Source of the DNA: an uncultured Campylobacter sp.
Lineage (GTDB): Bacteria > Campylobacterota > Campylobacteria > Campylobacterales > Campylobacteraceae
DNA length: 56,258 bases
Direction of reading: 5' to 3'
Assembly (NCBI RefSeq): GCF_937997535.1
Contig: NZ_CALKTT010000098.1
Location: 1-56,258 of the forward strand
Part shown: piece after piece, positions 1-6,630 of the stretch
Position numbering within the stretch: position 1 is the stretch's first letter
Layout of the letters: every line of letters begins with the position of its first letter
Made by a program: the position numbers and the translations under genes
Notes under the pieces: generated by a model
Database searches by the model: none
What the model saw: the letters and a program-made list of their open reading frames with translations, nothing else
What the model was told of the DNA's origin: nothing

Positions 1-432
1 GGAGAAAGAGCTAATGAAATAAAAAAAATTTTAGAGAATAATAAAAATTTAGTTGAAACAGAAGGAACTTTAGAGCTTATTAAAATAGAAGGAGGTATAA
101 ATTCTCACTCATTTGATGTGAAAATAGAATTTAAAAATCAGGATGGGAAAGTTTTTAGCTATGATGAAACATATACTCCTTCAGATAGTAAGGCTTCTTT
201 TTTATGGAAATGTGAGAATAAAGGGAAGGTAGCAGTTACTGTCATCTACAATAAAAGGAATCCAAATGAACATTACATTAAAGAATTAGAAGAACTTGAA
301 GTAAATGAAAATAGTAAAATTTTTAGTATTTTTTGTATTTTATACTTTGATACTATTATATTTCACATTGCCAAGGTTGGGTGCACGTCCCGATTTAATA
401 TTTATAAATTTGAATGCACTTTCCAAAGATGA
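1..432 (+). CDS. DUF3592-like protein, 5' end outside the window (partial)
   Basis: The frame is open from base 1 and runs to a stop at 430-432, so the gene starts upstream. The visible part has the look of a DUF3592 domain: a beta-rich stretch followed by VTVIYNKRNPNEHY, which resembles the V-x-Y-[DN]-P-x-NP motif of that family. The last 40 residues, from about base 305, are hydrophobic and then odd in composition. They overlap another frame by 128 bases, so the true C-terminus may be shifted by a frameshift near the T-rich run at 318-335. Function unknown; DUF3592 proteins often sit beside polymorphic-toxin and immunity genes. Confidence 0.45.
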   Translation, partial: GERANEIKKILENNKNLVETEGTLELIKIEGGINSHSFDVKIEFKNQDGKVFSYDETYTPSDSKASFLWKCENKGKVAVTVIYNKRNPNEHYIKELEELEVNENSKIFSIFCILYFDTIIFHIAKVGCTSRFNIYKFECTFQR

Positions 433-601
433 ATTAAATAAAGATGAATTTCACTGTGAACTTAATGGTAGTGATTGGTTTTTGCGGAAAGATGGAAATA
501 TAAGCGCAGTTGAACCGGAAGAGGTTAGAAGCATATTAAAAGACGAAAATTCTACGGTATTGTTCGGAATATATAGCGAGGCACATGCCTTTTATCGTTA
601 G
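305..601 (+). CDS. Small membrane-anchored hypothetical protein, or frameshifted tail of the preceding gene
   Basis: This frame encodes 98 residues: a hydrophobic segment (about residues 5-24, signal anchor) and a soluble tail with a WFLRKDGN-type beta hairpin. It overlaps the preceding frame by 128 bases, which is too much for two intact genes. Either the upstream protein shifts into this frame in the T-rich run, or one of the two is not translated. No convincing ribosome-binding site precedes the ATG. It ends in TAG at 599-601, and the same frame stays open afterwards into the toxin-tip relic. I do not recognise a function. Confidence 0.4.
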   Translation: MKIVKFLVFFVFYTLILLYFTLPRLGARPDLIFINLNALSKDELNKDEFHCELNGSDWFLRKDGNISAVEPEEVRSILKDENSTVLFGIYSEAHAFYR

Positions 602-877
602 CAAATAAATAACAAGATAAAACTGGAGCTAACGATCGGCGGCGGAGTTCAGGGTAGAGAAACGGGGTTTGGCGAGAATATACGTTATGCGGACTAGCAA
701 AAAGCGCTATCGAAGGGTGAAATCAAAAAACTTAAAGATAAAGGAGTGGATCCACACGACCTAAAACCGAATTCAGCTTATGATTTATACAAAGATAAAA
801 GGGGCAATATATTCGTGAAATTAAAAAATGGTAAAGGCAAGGGCGAACCTACCGAATATAATATAAAAGATTTTTAG
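602..877 (+). pseudogene. Relic of a polymorphic-toxin C-terminal tip (type 33-like), broken by amber codons
   Basis: Read in the frame of the preceding ORF, this stretch gives GGGVQGRETGFGENIRYAD, an in-frame TAG at 695-697, then QKALSKGEIKKLK, DPHDLKPNSAYDLYKDK, GNIFVKLKNG and KGEPTEYNIKDF before the final TAG at 875-877. The pattern DLxKD-GNI-VK-(D/N)G-GEPT-YNI is, from memory, the end of toxins annotated as polymorphic toxin type 33 (Rhs, CDI and MafB-type carriers). There is no start codon, export domain or pretoxin region, so this is an orphan tip that has decayed. It lies directly upstream of immunity-type genes, as expected for a former toxin/immunity cassette. Toxin type and activity are inference. 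Confidence 0.6.
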
Positions 878-885
878 GAGCGATC

Positions 886-1275
886 TTGAAAAGCAACAAA
901 GTAATCCTAATCCTATCGATCGAAAGCGATAGGGATCTATCCGAAACAATAAGCAGCAACGGCATATCTGCAACAAAAGTCTGGCAAAAAGGAGATTTGA
1001 AACTAAAAGGTTCTATTTTAAAATACAGAAATTTTGGCTTTAGCATAGAGGAAAAATTTTATGATATACCTTTTGCGGGAGATCTAATTAAAAAATTTTT
1101 AGCAGATATAAATGTCGCGAGGAGTATAAAATTACAAAGCGTGAAAAAGCTGCTAAGAGTCGTAGTTTACAGTTATAATAGCATGCCCGGTCTATATTAT
1201 AATGCAAATTTACTGAAACTATTAGCAGATAATAATGTGGACTTGGACAACGACATATACTGCCTAGATGAATAA
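886..1275 (+). CDS. DUF4279-type putative immunity protein
   Basis: A 129-residue protein starting at TTG (886), with GGAG at 877-880 placed six bases upstream, right after the toxin relic. The N-terminal beta strand with ESDRDLSE, the GISATKVWQKGD segment and the C-terminal YYNANLLKLLADNNVDLDNDIY match the DUF4279 layout, a family common in polymorphic-toxin immunity loci. Its position directly behind the relic suggests it neutralised that toxin, which is inference. It overlaps the next gene by eight bases, so the two are probably translationally coupled. Confidence 0.65.
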   Translation: MKSNKVILILSIESDRDLSETISSNGISATKVWQKGDLKLKGSILKYRNFGFSIEEKFYDIPFAGDLIKKFLADINVARSIKLQSVKKLLRVVVYSYNSMPGLYYNANLLKLLADNNVDLDNDIYCLDE

Positions 1276-1774
1276 ATTTGAATTGCATACTAAAATAAAA
1301 GCGCTAAAGGCGCGGCTTAAACTGAAAAAGCCGGAAATTATAACAAATCCTGTACAAAAGGATGAGCTTGTCGAGCAAGATCTGTACGGTAAAGATCTGT
1401 GTGATTTAGACCATAGCACGATCAAACTTTTATCGGGAGATTTGCAGGTTTTCAATGATTATACTTTTAGGTATTATATCCTGGATTTTATTGATTTTTA
1501 CGAGCGCTTCGGCGATGAGGATGTTATAGAGGATATGTTCATTCAAGCACTTACGCCGCCTATGCGGCGGGCGAGAGCGAAACAATTTAGTAGGGATGAG
1601 GTAAAAATAATCATAGATTTTTTGCAAAAAAATTATGAAGATATTGTGAGAATTACGCATTCCAAGAAATATAAAAAGTTAAAACTCTATGAGCAAGATG
1701 AAATTTATATACCATTCAAACATTTTGAAAAAGAGATAAAAAGCGCTATAAAATTTTGGAGAAAAGTATTATGA
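1268..1774 (+). CDS. Putative immunity protein (DUF6714-like)
   Basis: A 168-residue, Lys/Glu-rich cytosolic protein that begins inside the end of the DUF4279 gene. The core FNDYTFRYYILDFIDFYE, then a central helix and SRDEVKIIIDFLQKNYEDI, recalls the DUF6714 pattern (YYLP-x-L-x3-LE followed by an FT-x2-Q-x4-FL helix). That match is from memory and weak. No signal peptide or membrane segment. The operon position among small immunity-like genes is the best clue. The end of the frame leads without an obvious promoter into the next gene 40 bases on. Confidence 0.55.
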   Translation: MNKFELHTKIKALKARLKLKKPEIITNPVQKDELVEQDLYGKDLCDLDHSTIKLLSGDLQVFNDYTFRYYILDFIDFYERFGDEDVIEDMFIQALTPPMRRARAKQFSRDEVKIIIDFLQKNYEDIVRITHSKKYKKLKLYEQDEIYIPFKHFEKEIKSAIKFWRKVL

Positions 1775-1813
1775 TGGAATTTTATAAGGGTAAAAATTTA
1801 TAAGGATTGGCAA

Positions 1814-2203
1814 ATGCGCTTAATAGAGACTGATTTGGGCAAATATGAGGAATATATCTATTTCTTTATAGAGAAAAACAGGGCGTATTTTAACGCCTAT
1901 CAAGAGCAGATATTTCCTTTCGATATGGAGTACATACCTAGCTTATTGTGGCTGCTTGCATCTTTTGCAGAAACTACGATTAAAATTTTTGATGATTTGG
2001 ACGAAAAGACAAGAAATGAAATTTTCGATTTTGTGGAAAAGGGAGCGGCAAGCGAAGACGAATATATCGGCACGGCGTTTTGCACCGGCTTTGTTGAGAC
2101 AATTGTAAATATTGCGAAAGAAGACGAATATAATATAATTAGCAAATATTTTAGAAATGAAACGCTAGAATACGCCGCAGCCTGGATGAAATTTGGCGAA
2201 TAG
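1814..2203 (+). CDS. Putative immunity protein (DUF7674-like)
   Basis: A 129-residue acidic, helix-rich protein; AAGGA at 1802-1806 supports the ATG at 1814. The segment DEYIGTAFCTGFVETI followed by NIISKYFRNETLEYAAAW resembles the I-x-TGF-x-E and terminal YW helices of the DUF7674 family often seen beside polymorphic toxins. This assignment is tentative. No membrane segment. It sits in a run of co-directional small genes, each with its own ribosome-binding site, which fits a bank of acquired immunity genes. Confidence 0.5.
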   Translation: MRLIETDLGKYEEYIYFFIEKNRAYFNAYQEQIFPFDMEYIPSLLWLLASFAETTIKIFDDLDEKTRNEIFDFVEKGAASEDEYIGTAFCTGFVETIVNIAKEDEYNIISKYFRNETLEYAAAWMKFGE

Positions 2204-2251
2204 CTAGATCGAGCTTTATTAAAGTCATATTTTAAAACGATAAGGAGCCAT

Positions 2252-2626
2252 ATGCCTAAACATGAATTTTTACTCAAAAAGACAAAAGAAAATATTTTCT
2301 CTAAAGAGCATTGCGTAGTAATTAGCGATGATCTGATACTTCATATTTCGTATTCTTTCAAGTGGGTACAAACCACATGGAACGATGAGGTAAATTTGAA
2401 AAAAGGTCTAAATTGCTATGGCTATAGCTGGATAGAGGATAAAGCTAAATTTAGAGATATAATATGCTCTTGGAGGTCGCTTTTCTTGAGCGCGGATGAG
2501 CAAATTGTTTTTGATAAAAATTGTGTGTTAAATAAATCCTCGGTTATCGAGCAATTAGACAGTCTATTGGAACTAATCGATTCGGCAATTAAAAACGATT
2601 TATATATTTTGCATCTAGGGATTTAG
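2252..2626 (+). CDS. Hypothetical protein, immunity-bank member
   Basis: A 124-residue protein with a strong ribosome-binding site (AAGGAG, five bases before the ATG). The middle contains several Trp residues (SFKWVQTTWNDE, GYSWIEDKAKF, CSWRSLFLSADE) and the C-terminus is a Leu/Ile-rich helix. I do not recognise the family. Its size, lack of export signal, AT-rich coding and position between other immunity-type genes suggest a cytosolic antitoxin or immunity protein, but nothing in the sequence shows the partner. Confidence 0.5.
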   Translation: MPKHEFLLKKTKENIFSKEHCVVISDDLILHISYSFKWVQTTWNDEVNLKKGLNCYGYSWIEDKAKFRDIICSWRSLFLSADEQIVFDKNCVLNKSSVIEQLDSLLELIDSAIKNDLYILHLGI

Positions 2627-2666
2627 CAAGTGCGCAGCGATTTAATAATAAAATAGAAGAAAGACC

Positions 2667-3419
2667 ATGAAAAGAAATTATAAAAAGATAATACCCGTAA
2701 GAGGTAGAAGGAAATTTTCGATTAACAATTTTAGAGAAATTTTCGCGGAGGGCGATATATTGCAGATCGATCAAAGGCGGTTTTTATTTTGTAACTGGAA
2801 TAACTTGCTGCGTATAAACGGCGATAATTCGGGGGAGTTTATAGTATTGCCGCCCGAAGCTAATGCGAAAAATAATAATGGTCTGATTTCTAAAAAGTGG
2901 ATATTGGAGAATTTAGATTTTGTATGTGATACCGAGCCATCCAGAAATATAAGCATATTTTCTTATTACGATAGCTCTGTGACCGAATACAAAAGGATAA
3001 ATGATAAAATTCCTGTAAAATTTACTTATAAATTTTTAGAATTCAAAGACGATCTAAAAAATGGAGATATTATAGAGTGTCACAAGGCTTTTCGTCCATA
3101 TGATCGAAAGATAAAATTTATCGTCGCAACCGATACGGAAGGATGCCCGAGACTACCCTATCTGGAGGGGTTTTATTCCGGTATGTTTGCGCCTATTGGC
3201 TATAGCGATAAAATGCGCTCGAATAAAGGACGGGAATATGCGATAAGCTCGAGTTGGCTAATTAAGAACTGGGAAGCCGCCTTTGTCGGTAATTGCGATA
3301 TAAGGCACACTTATGTAAATTTACAAAATCGAAAAGAGGTTTTAAATTTTACCGATAAAGAGTTGGAAAATTTTATAAAAATTAAGCGAAAGAGATTAAA
3401 ATTTAAATGGAAAAAGTAG
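2667..3419 (+). CDS. Hypothetical protein with two related halves, immunity-bank member
   Basis: A 250-residue basic protein. Two halves look related: FAEGDILQID ... GEFIVLPPEAN ... GLISKKWILENLDFV in the first 90 residues, and LKNGDIIECH ... PYLEGFYSGMF ... AISSSWLIKNWEAAFV at about 130-215. This suggests an internal duplication of a beta-rich module closed by an SxxWL/I-x-N helix. The C-terminus is very Lys/Arg-rich. No export signal. Family not recognised; the context suggests an immunity protein, perhaps one with two copies of its domain. Confidence 0.5.
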   Translation: MKRNYKKIIPVRGRRKFSINNFREIFAEGDILQIDQRRFLFCNWNNLLRINGDNSGEFIVLPPEANAKNNNGLISKKWILENLDFVCDTEPSRNISIFSYYDSSVTEYKRINDKIPVKFTYKFLEFKDDLKNGDIIECHKAFRPYDRKIKFIVATDTEGCPRLPYLEGFYSGMFAPIGYSDKMRSNKGREYAISSSWLIKNWEAAFVGNCDIRHTYVNLQNRKEVLNFTDKELENFIKIKRKRLKFKWKK

Positions 3420-3487
3420 ATAAGGATTTTAAAGCGAGCTTGCATAATATCACGCAGCAAAAGGGCTTTGAAAGGCGACGACAATGA
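3407..3487 (+). CDS. 26-residue coupled small ORF, possible gene remnant
   Basis: An ATG at 3407 inside the end of the preceding gene opens a 26-codon frame whose TGA overlaps the ATG of the next gene (ATGA at 3484-3487). The peptide is hydrophilic and ends FERRRQ. Overlap on both sides is typical of coupled genes, but there is no strong ribosome-binding site and no recognised domain. It may be the stump of a deleted immunity gene, or chance. Confidence 0.2.
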   Translation: MEKVDKDFKASLHNITQQKGFERRRQ

Positions 3488-3960
3488 TAAAAAGCATTAT
3501 AGATCCAACTAATTTCGATATAGAATTTAGAAAAATAAATAGAAATAAAAGAGGCATAGTCAAGTCTAGAATAGATTTTGAAAATATCGATGTAGAGGCT
3601 AAAATAAGGCTAGTTATGTTTTTAATTTCAAAAGCAAGCCACTTAGATAGCCTAGTTTATAAAATTCTTTTTTGGGAAAGAGATGAGAAAATAGAGGAGT
3701 ATCTTCTTAAAAATATGAAGGGGCAATACACAAAAGCTAAGCCTTATAAAAACGGCGCCAGAGCGGGCGTTATCTTTATAAAAGAAAAGGCGCTTGAGCC
3801 AAATTTTTTGAGATCCATACTGCTGCGCCATTTTAATTTTGAGCTGGCAAAAGAGCCCTCTTTGAACATTAGAGTTCAGTTAGCCGTAAACAATAAAGAG
3901 AAATTTTCGATTTTATTTGATATATACGATGACCGAGGCTGCTATGTGTATTACTTTTAA
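3484..3960 (+). CDS. Hypothetical protein, immunity-bank member
   Basis: A 158-residue protein with no signal peptide or membrane segment. The first third is charged, the middle has a hydrophobic helix (IRLVMFLISKASHLDSLVYKI) and the C-terminal part is beta-rich, ending in ILFDIYDDRGCYVYYF. Several immunity families end in a similar D-x-Y-x-DRG-x-Y strand pair, but I cannot name this one. It lies in the same direction as its neighbours, within ten bases of the next start. Confidence 0.5.
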   Translation: MIKSIIDPTNFDIEFRKINRNKRGIVKSRIDFENIDVEAKIRLVMFLISKASHLDSLVYKILFWERDEKIEEYLLKNMKGQYTKAKPYKNGARAGVIFIKEKALEPNFLRSILLRHFNFELAKEPSLNIRVQLAVNNKEKFSILFDIYDDRGCYVYYF

Positions 3961-3992
3961 AATTTTAAATGAAAATATTTGAGGAAAGAGAT

Positions 3993-4469
3993 ATGGCAAT
4001 TTGGCAATGTGAGTTTTTTATTCTACCTAAAAGCGATACATACGATCTGCAATACGACCGGCAATATGGCAATATAAAGCTCTTTGAAGACGATAAGTAT
4101 TGGAAAAAAGCAAAGATCAAAAAAGAGATATTTTCTGAAATTTCGCGCCTATTAAAGCCAGAAAAATCTTGGTCTAATGAAATAGATCTATATGGAAGCG
4201 AAAACGGCAATCGCTTAGAGGTATTTTTTGATGCTAATAATATAATAGAGTCCGTTACGTTTCGTATCGATTTTAGATCCGAGTATGAAGCGGTATTAAG
4301 GGGCATAATATCATTGTGCGAAAAAAATGGCTTTTGCATTATAGACGGCAATTTAAATAATTTAAAATTATCCTTTAATGCTATAAAAGAGGCAATCAAC
4401 AAATCCAAAAACAAAGAATTTTTTACAGAACTTGTTAGAAATAGTATAATAGGCGATAAAGACGAGTAG
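3993..4469 (+). CDS. Putative immunity protein with possible premature amber stop
   Basis: An upstream ATG at 3969 is possible, but the ATG at 3993 is preferred: it is preceded by GAGGAAAG, and homologues I recall begin with a MxxWQ-x-F-x-(L/V)PK pattern, here MAIWQCEFFILPKSD. Later come KSWSNEIDLYGSENGN and an ITFRIDFRSEYE-like strand (here VTFRIDFRSE). The frame stops at TAG 4467-4469, yet remains open for 14 more codons (PIIEAVDDFKFKDD) to a TAA at 4512-4514. The amber may therefore be a recent mutation that trims the C-terminus. Predicted cytosolic; immunity role from context. Confidence 0.5.
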   Translation: MAIWQCEFFILPKSDTYDLQYDRQYGNIKLFEDDKYWKKAKIKKEIFSEISRLLKPEKSWSNEIDLYGSENGNRLEVFFDANNIIESVTFRIDFRSEYEAVLRGIISLCEKNGFCIIDGNLNNLKLSFNAIKEAINKSKNKEFFTELVRNSIIGDKDE

Positions 4470-4516
4470 CCCATCATAGAAGCCGTAGATGATTTCAAAT
4501 TTAAGGACGATTAAAA

Positions 4517-5143
4517 ATGATTGTAAAATGTATAAAAGAAGACGAGCATGAGTATCTGGGATTAAACAGAACCTATTTTGTTTATGGTATCCAATATGAA
4601 GAGGGACGGATTTATTATTGCATATTACCGTTTGCAGATGATATAGATTACTGTAGATTTAATAGCGAATATTTTCAAGTAATCGATGAAACGGTGCCTA
4701 CGAATTGGAAATTTGGGATGCATAGGGGATTTTTTGGATGTTTTACCGCATCTTACGAAGAGCTCATAGCAGACGCGGATCATTATGGAAAGCTTATTGA
4801 CGGAGATCCGATAGAAGAGGAAATTTTTAGGAAGAGAAGAGCCGAGATGATCGATGACGTATATAATACGCATATCATCAAAGATTTTAACCGTTTCATA
4901 TATGATCTAAGCCCTAATCTATCGGTACAGATGAATATTGCAAATAAAGTATTGGATATAGAGATATCCGATGCGAACACCCAAGCCAAACATCGCAAAA
5001 TGAATATTTTAAAGGATGACGGATATAGCTGGTATTTGATAGAATCGGACGCGAGCACCTTTAAAGCCAACGCTACTAATGATTATTTAAGACCCGTATT
5101 AAAATATCTTAAATTGTGGCTAGGCAGAAAGAATTTTAGATAA
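4517..5143 (+). CDS. Hypothetical two-part protein, immunity-bank member
   Basis: A 208-residue protein. Residues 1-60 form a small beta-rich module (TYFVYGIQYEEGRIYYCILPFADD) that looks like a compact immunity or SH3-like fold. Residues about 75-208 form a mixed alpha/beta part rich in acidic residues, ending in a basic tail (LKLWLGRKNFR). No signal peptide. Family not recognised. The spacer of 47 bases before it contains the 14-codon tail left after the amber stop of the previous gene. Confidence 0.5.
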   Translation: MIVKCIKEDEHEYLGLNRTYFVYGIQYEEGRIYYCILPFADDIDYCRFNSEYFQVIDETVPTNWKFGMHRGFFGCFTASYEELIADADHYGKLIDGDPIEEEIFRKRRAEMIDDVYNTHIIKDFNRFIYDLSPNLSVQMNIANKVLDIEISDANTQAKHRKMNILKDDGYSWYLIESDASTFKANATNDYLRPVLKYLKLWLGRKNFR

Positions 5144-5162
5144 CTGGGCAGAAAGGTTTAAT

Positions 5163-5384
5163 ATGGCGAGCGTGACCGATAAAGAAATTTTTATAAAAAT
5201 TTTGAATGAAGATATTGATGTATGGCGCCCGGTAAAGGCTGCTCAAATCGCGCAATATATTTTTAAAATTACCGATACGACGAAATTTGAATCCGAGCTG
5301 GATGAAATTTTAGAATTCAAACAGGGCGATATTGTAAAATGCAGAGAAAAAAGCGGCGATTTCTATGCTTTTGAGCTATTATAA
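5163..5384 (+). CDS. Small VWRPV-motif protein, last gene of the immunity bank
   Basis: A 73-residue protein with the pattern NEDIDVWRPVKAAQIAQYIFKI followed by E-x-LDEILEFKQGDIVKCREK and a short closing strand. I have seen this VWRPV ... (W/L)EF-x-G-x-V-x-C architecture in small uncharacterised proteins near toxin/immunity loci; the family name is not known to me. AGAAAGG at 5150-5156 precedes the ATG. The block of AT-rich co-directional genes ends here, 60 bases before the promoter of the next, core-like gene. Confidence 0.55.
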   Translation: MASVTDKEIFIKILNEDIDVWRPVKAAQIAQYIFKITDTTKFESELDEILEFKQGDIVKCREKSGDFYAFELL

Positions 5385-5446
5385 AAAACCCGCCTTATAA
5401 ATAGCAATGCGCTTATCATATGGCTTGATTTAATCCCATTTTTCGC

Positions 5447-5452
5447 TATAAT
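5447..5452 (+). promoter_or_regulatory. -10 box of the DUF3137 gene
   Basis: TATAAT in the context TTTCGCTATAATGAG, 30 bases before the ATG at 5483. Upstream is a T-rich stretch rather than a clear -35 element, as is usual for sigma-70 promoters in Campylobacter. Confidence 0.6.
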
Positions 5453-5482
5453 GAGCGTCAAATTTCACTCACGGGGATAGCG

Positions 5483-6397
5483 ATGAGCCTTGTTTCTTAC
5501 GAATTAAAAAAGCAAAAACTAGATGGAGCGCGCAATGTGGCGCTTTGGAAGGCGCGTGGCGGCGTGGCGGTGGTGGTGCTGGCGCTGTTTATCGTTATGC
5601 GCAAGGATTTCGGAGATTTCTCATTTGTATTTTTATTAGTGCTGCTGGCTCTTGCTTATCCTGCTTACAAATACCTAGCCGTGCGTATTTCGCGTAAATT
5701 TGAAGCGCTCAGTGAAGAGGCCTTTAAGAATGAATTTCTGCTTTGGATCGCAAAGGAGCTGCGTCTTACCTTTCAGCCTTTCGGCGCATTTTTACTCGAT
5801 GAAATTTATAAAAATCCGCTCCGTAAAGAGGCAAATCTATGCACTTGCAAGCACGCGATAGTGGGCAAGACACCCGAATTTGGCATAAAAATCGGCGACA
5901 TCTGCCTAAGCCGCGATTTCGATAAAAACAGAGAAAATCGGGTATTTGAGCTGGATAAAATTTTGCATCTTAAAAAAAAGGATGATACGGCGATTTTCGG
6001 CGGGCTTTTTGCAAAATTTGATTTTAGCGAGACCTTCGATAGTAAAATTTTAGTCGTGCCGCGCGGAGAGTTCATCTTCGGCGCGTCGGATCTTAAGCTG
6101 CTTAAAGACAGCCCGCATCTAAGCGCGTCGTTTGACGTTTATCTCAACAATCCCGCCGCCGCCGCATTTTTGCAAAACAAAAAGATTTTAGAAAATATGC
6201 AGACGATCACCGTAAATTTATTTGGTAAAACCGAGCTTTATCTGGGCGAAAACAGCCTCGTAATCGGCGTTGAAAATAGCGAAATTTTCAAATCTGCGCC
6301 GAGCTCGCAAAGCGCGAAGCTGCTCGAAAGCCTAAATAAAATGATCGAGATCGCTAAAATTTTCGCCTATCTCAAAAAGCTCGGGCAGGTAGAATAA
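5483..6397 (+). CDS. DUF3137 family membrane protein, paralogue 1
   Basis: A 304-residue protein with two membrane segments (about residues 28-40 and 46-64) and a large cytosolic domain. Family features are the central segment KIGDICLSRDF, the IFGGLFAKFDFSETF strand (fKG-x-F-x-D-F-x-K in DUF3137), the SKILVVPRG strand and the C-terminal LSASFDVYLNNPAAAAFL, related to the FN-x-x-F-x-VYA-x-D-x-x-A-AYLLTP motif. Two more DUF3137 proteins lie at 29311 and 54470. Function unknown in the family. It has its own promoter and ends before a hairpin shared with convergent nrdA. Confidence 0.7.
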   Translation: MSLVSYELKKQKLDGARNVALWKARGGVAVVVLALFIVMRKDFGDFSFVFLLVLLALAYPAYKYLAVRISRKFEALSEEAFKNEFLLWIAKELRLTFQPFGAFLLDEIYKNPLRKEANLCTCKHAIVGKTPEFGIKIGDICLSRDFDKNRENRVFELDKILHLKKKDDTAIFGGLFAKFDFSETFDSKILVVPRGEFIFGASDLKLLKDSPHLSASFDVYLNNPAAAAFLQNKKILENMQTITVNLFGKTELYLGENSLVIGVENSEIFKSAPSSQSAKLLESLNKMIEIAKIFAYLKKLGQVE

Positions 6398-6539
6398 TCT
6401 ACGCTCTAAATTTGAGCGAGCGCCATTGAAACAATTTAGTTCTTGCGAAGGCTGCGCTTTTTTGCTCGTCCGTCATTAAATCAAACTACTTCGAAAGGCA
6501 AAGAATCTTTAATAAGCGCTTTCGCTTTACTATCGACCC

Positions 6540-6576
6540 GAGCCGCTTAAATTTTACAAAAATTTTATAGCGGCTC
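6540..6576. terminator. Hairpin between convergent genes
   Basis: A perfect 8-base inverted repeat, GAGCCGCT (6540-6547) and AGCGGCTC (6569-6576), with an AT-rich interior that can extend the stem. It lies between the convergent ends of the DUF3137 gene and nrdA. On the plus strand it is followed by TTAAAAATTT. It probably acts as a bidirectional terminator. Confidence 0.5.
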
Positions 6577-6630
6577 TTAAAAATTTCAAAATTTTTCAAA
6601 TTTTATATTCAACCATAGCGCCGCCGTATT

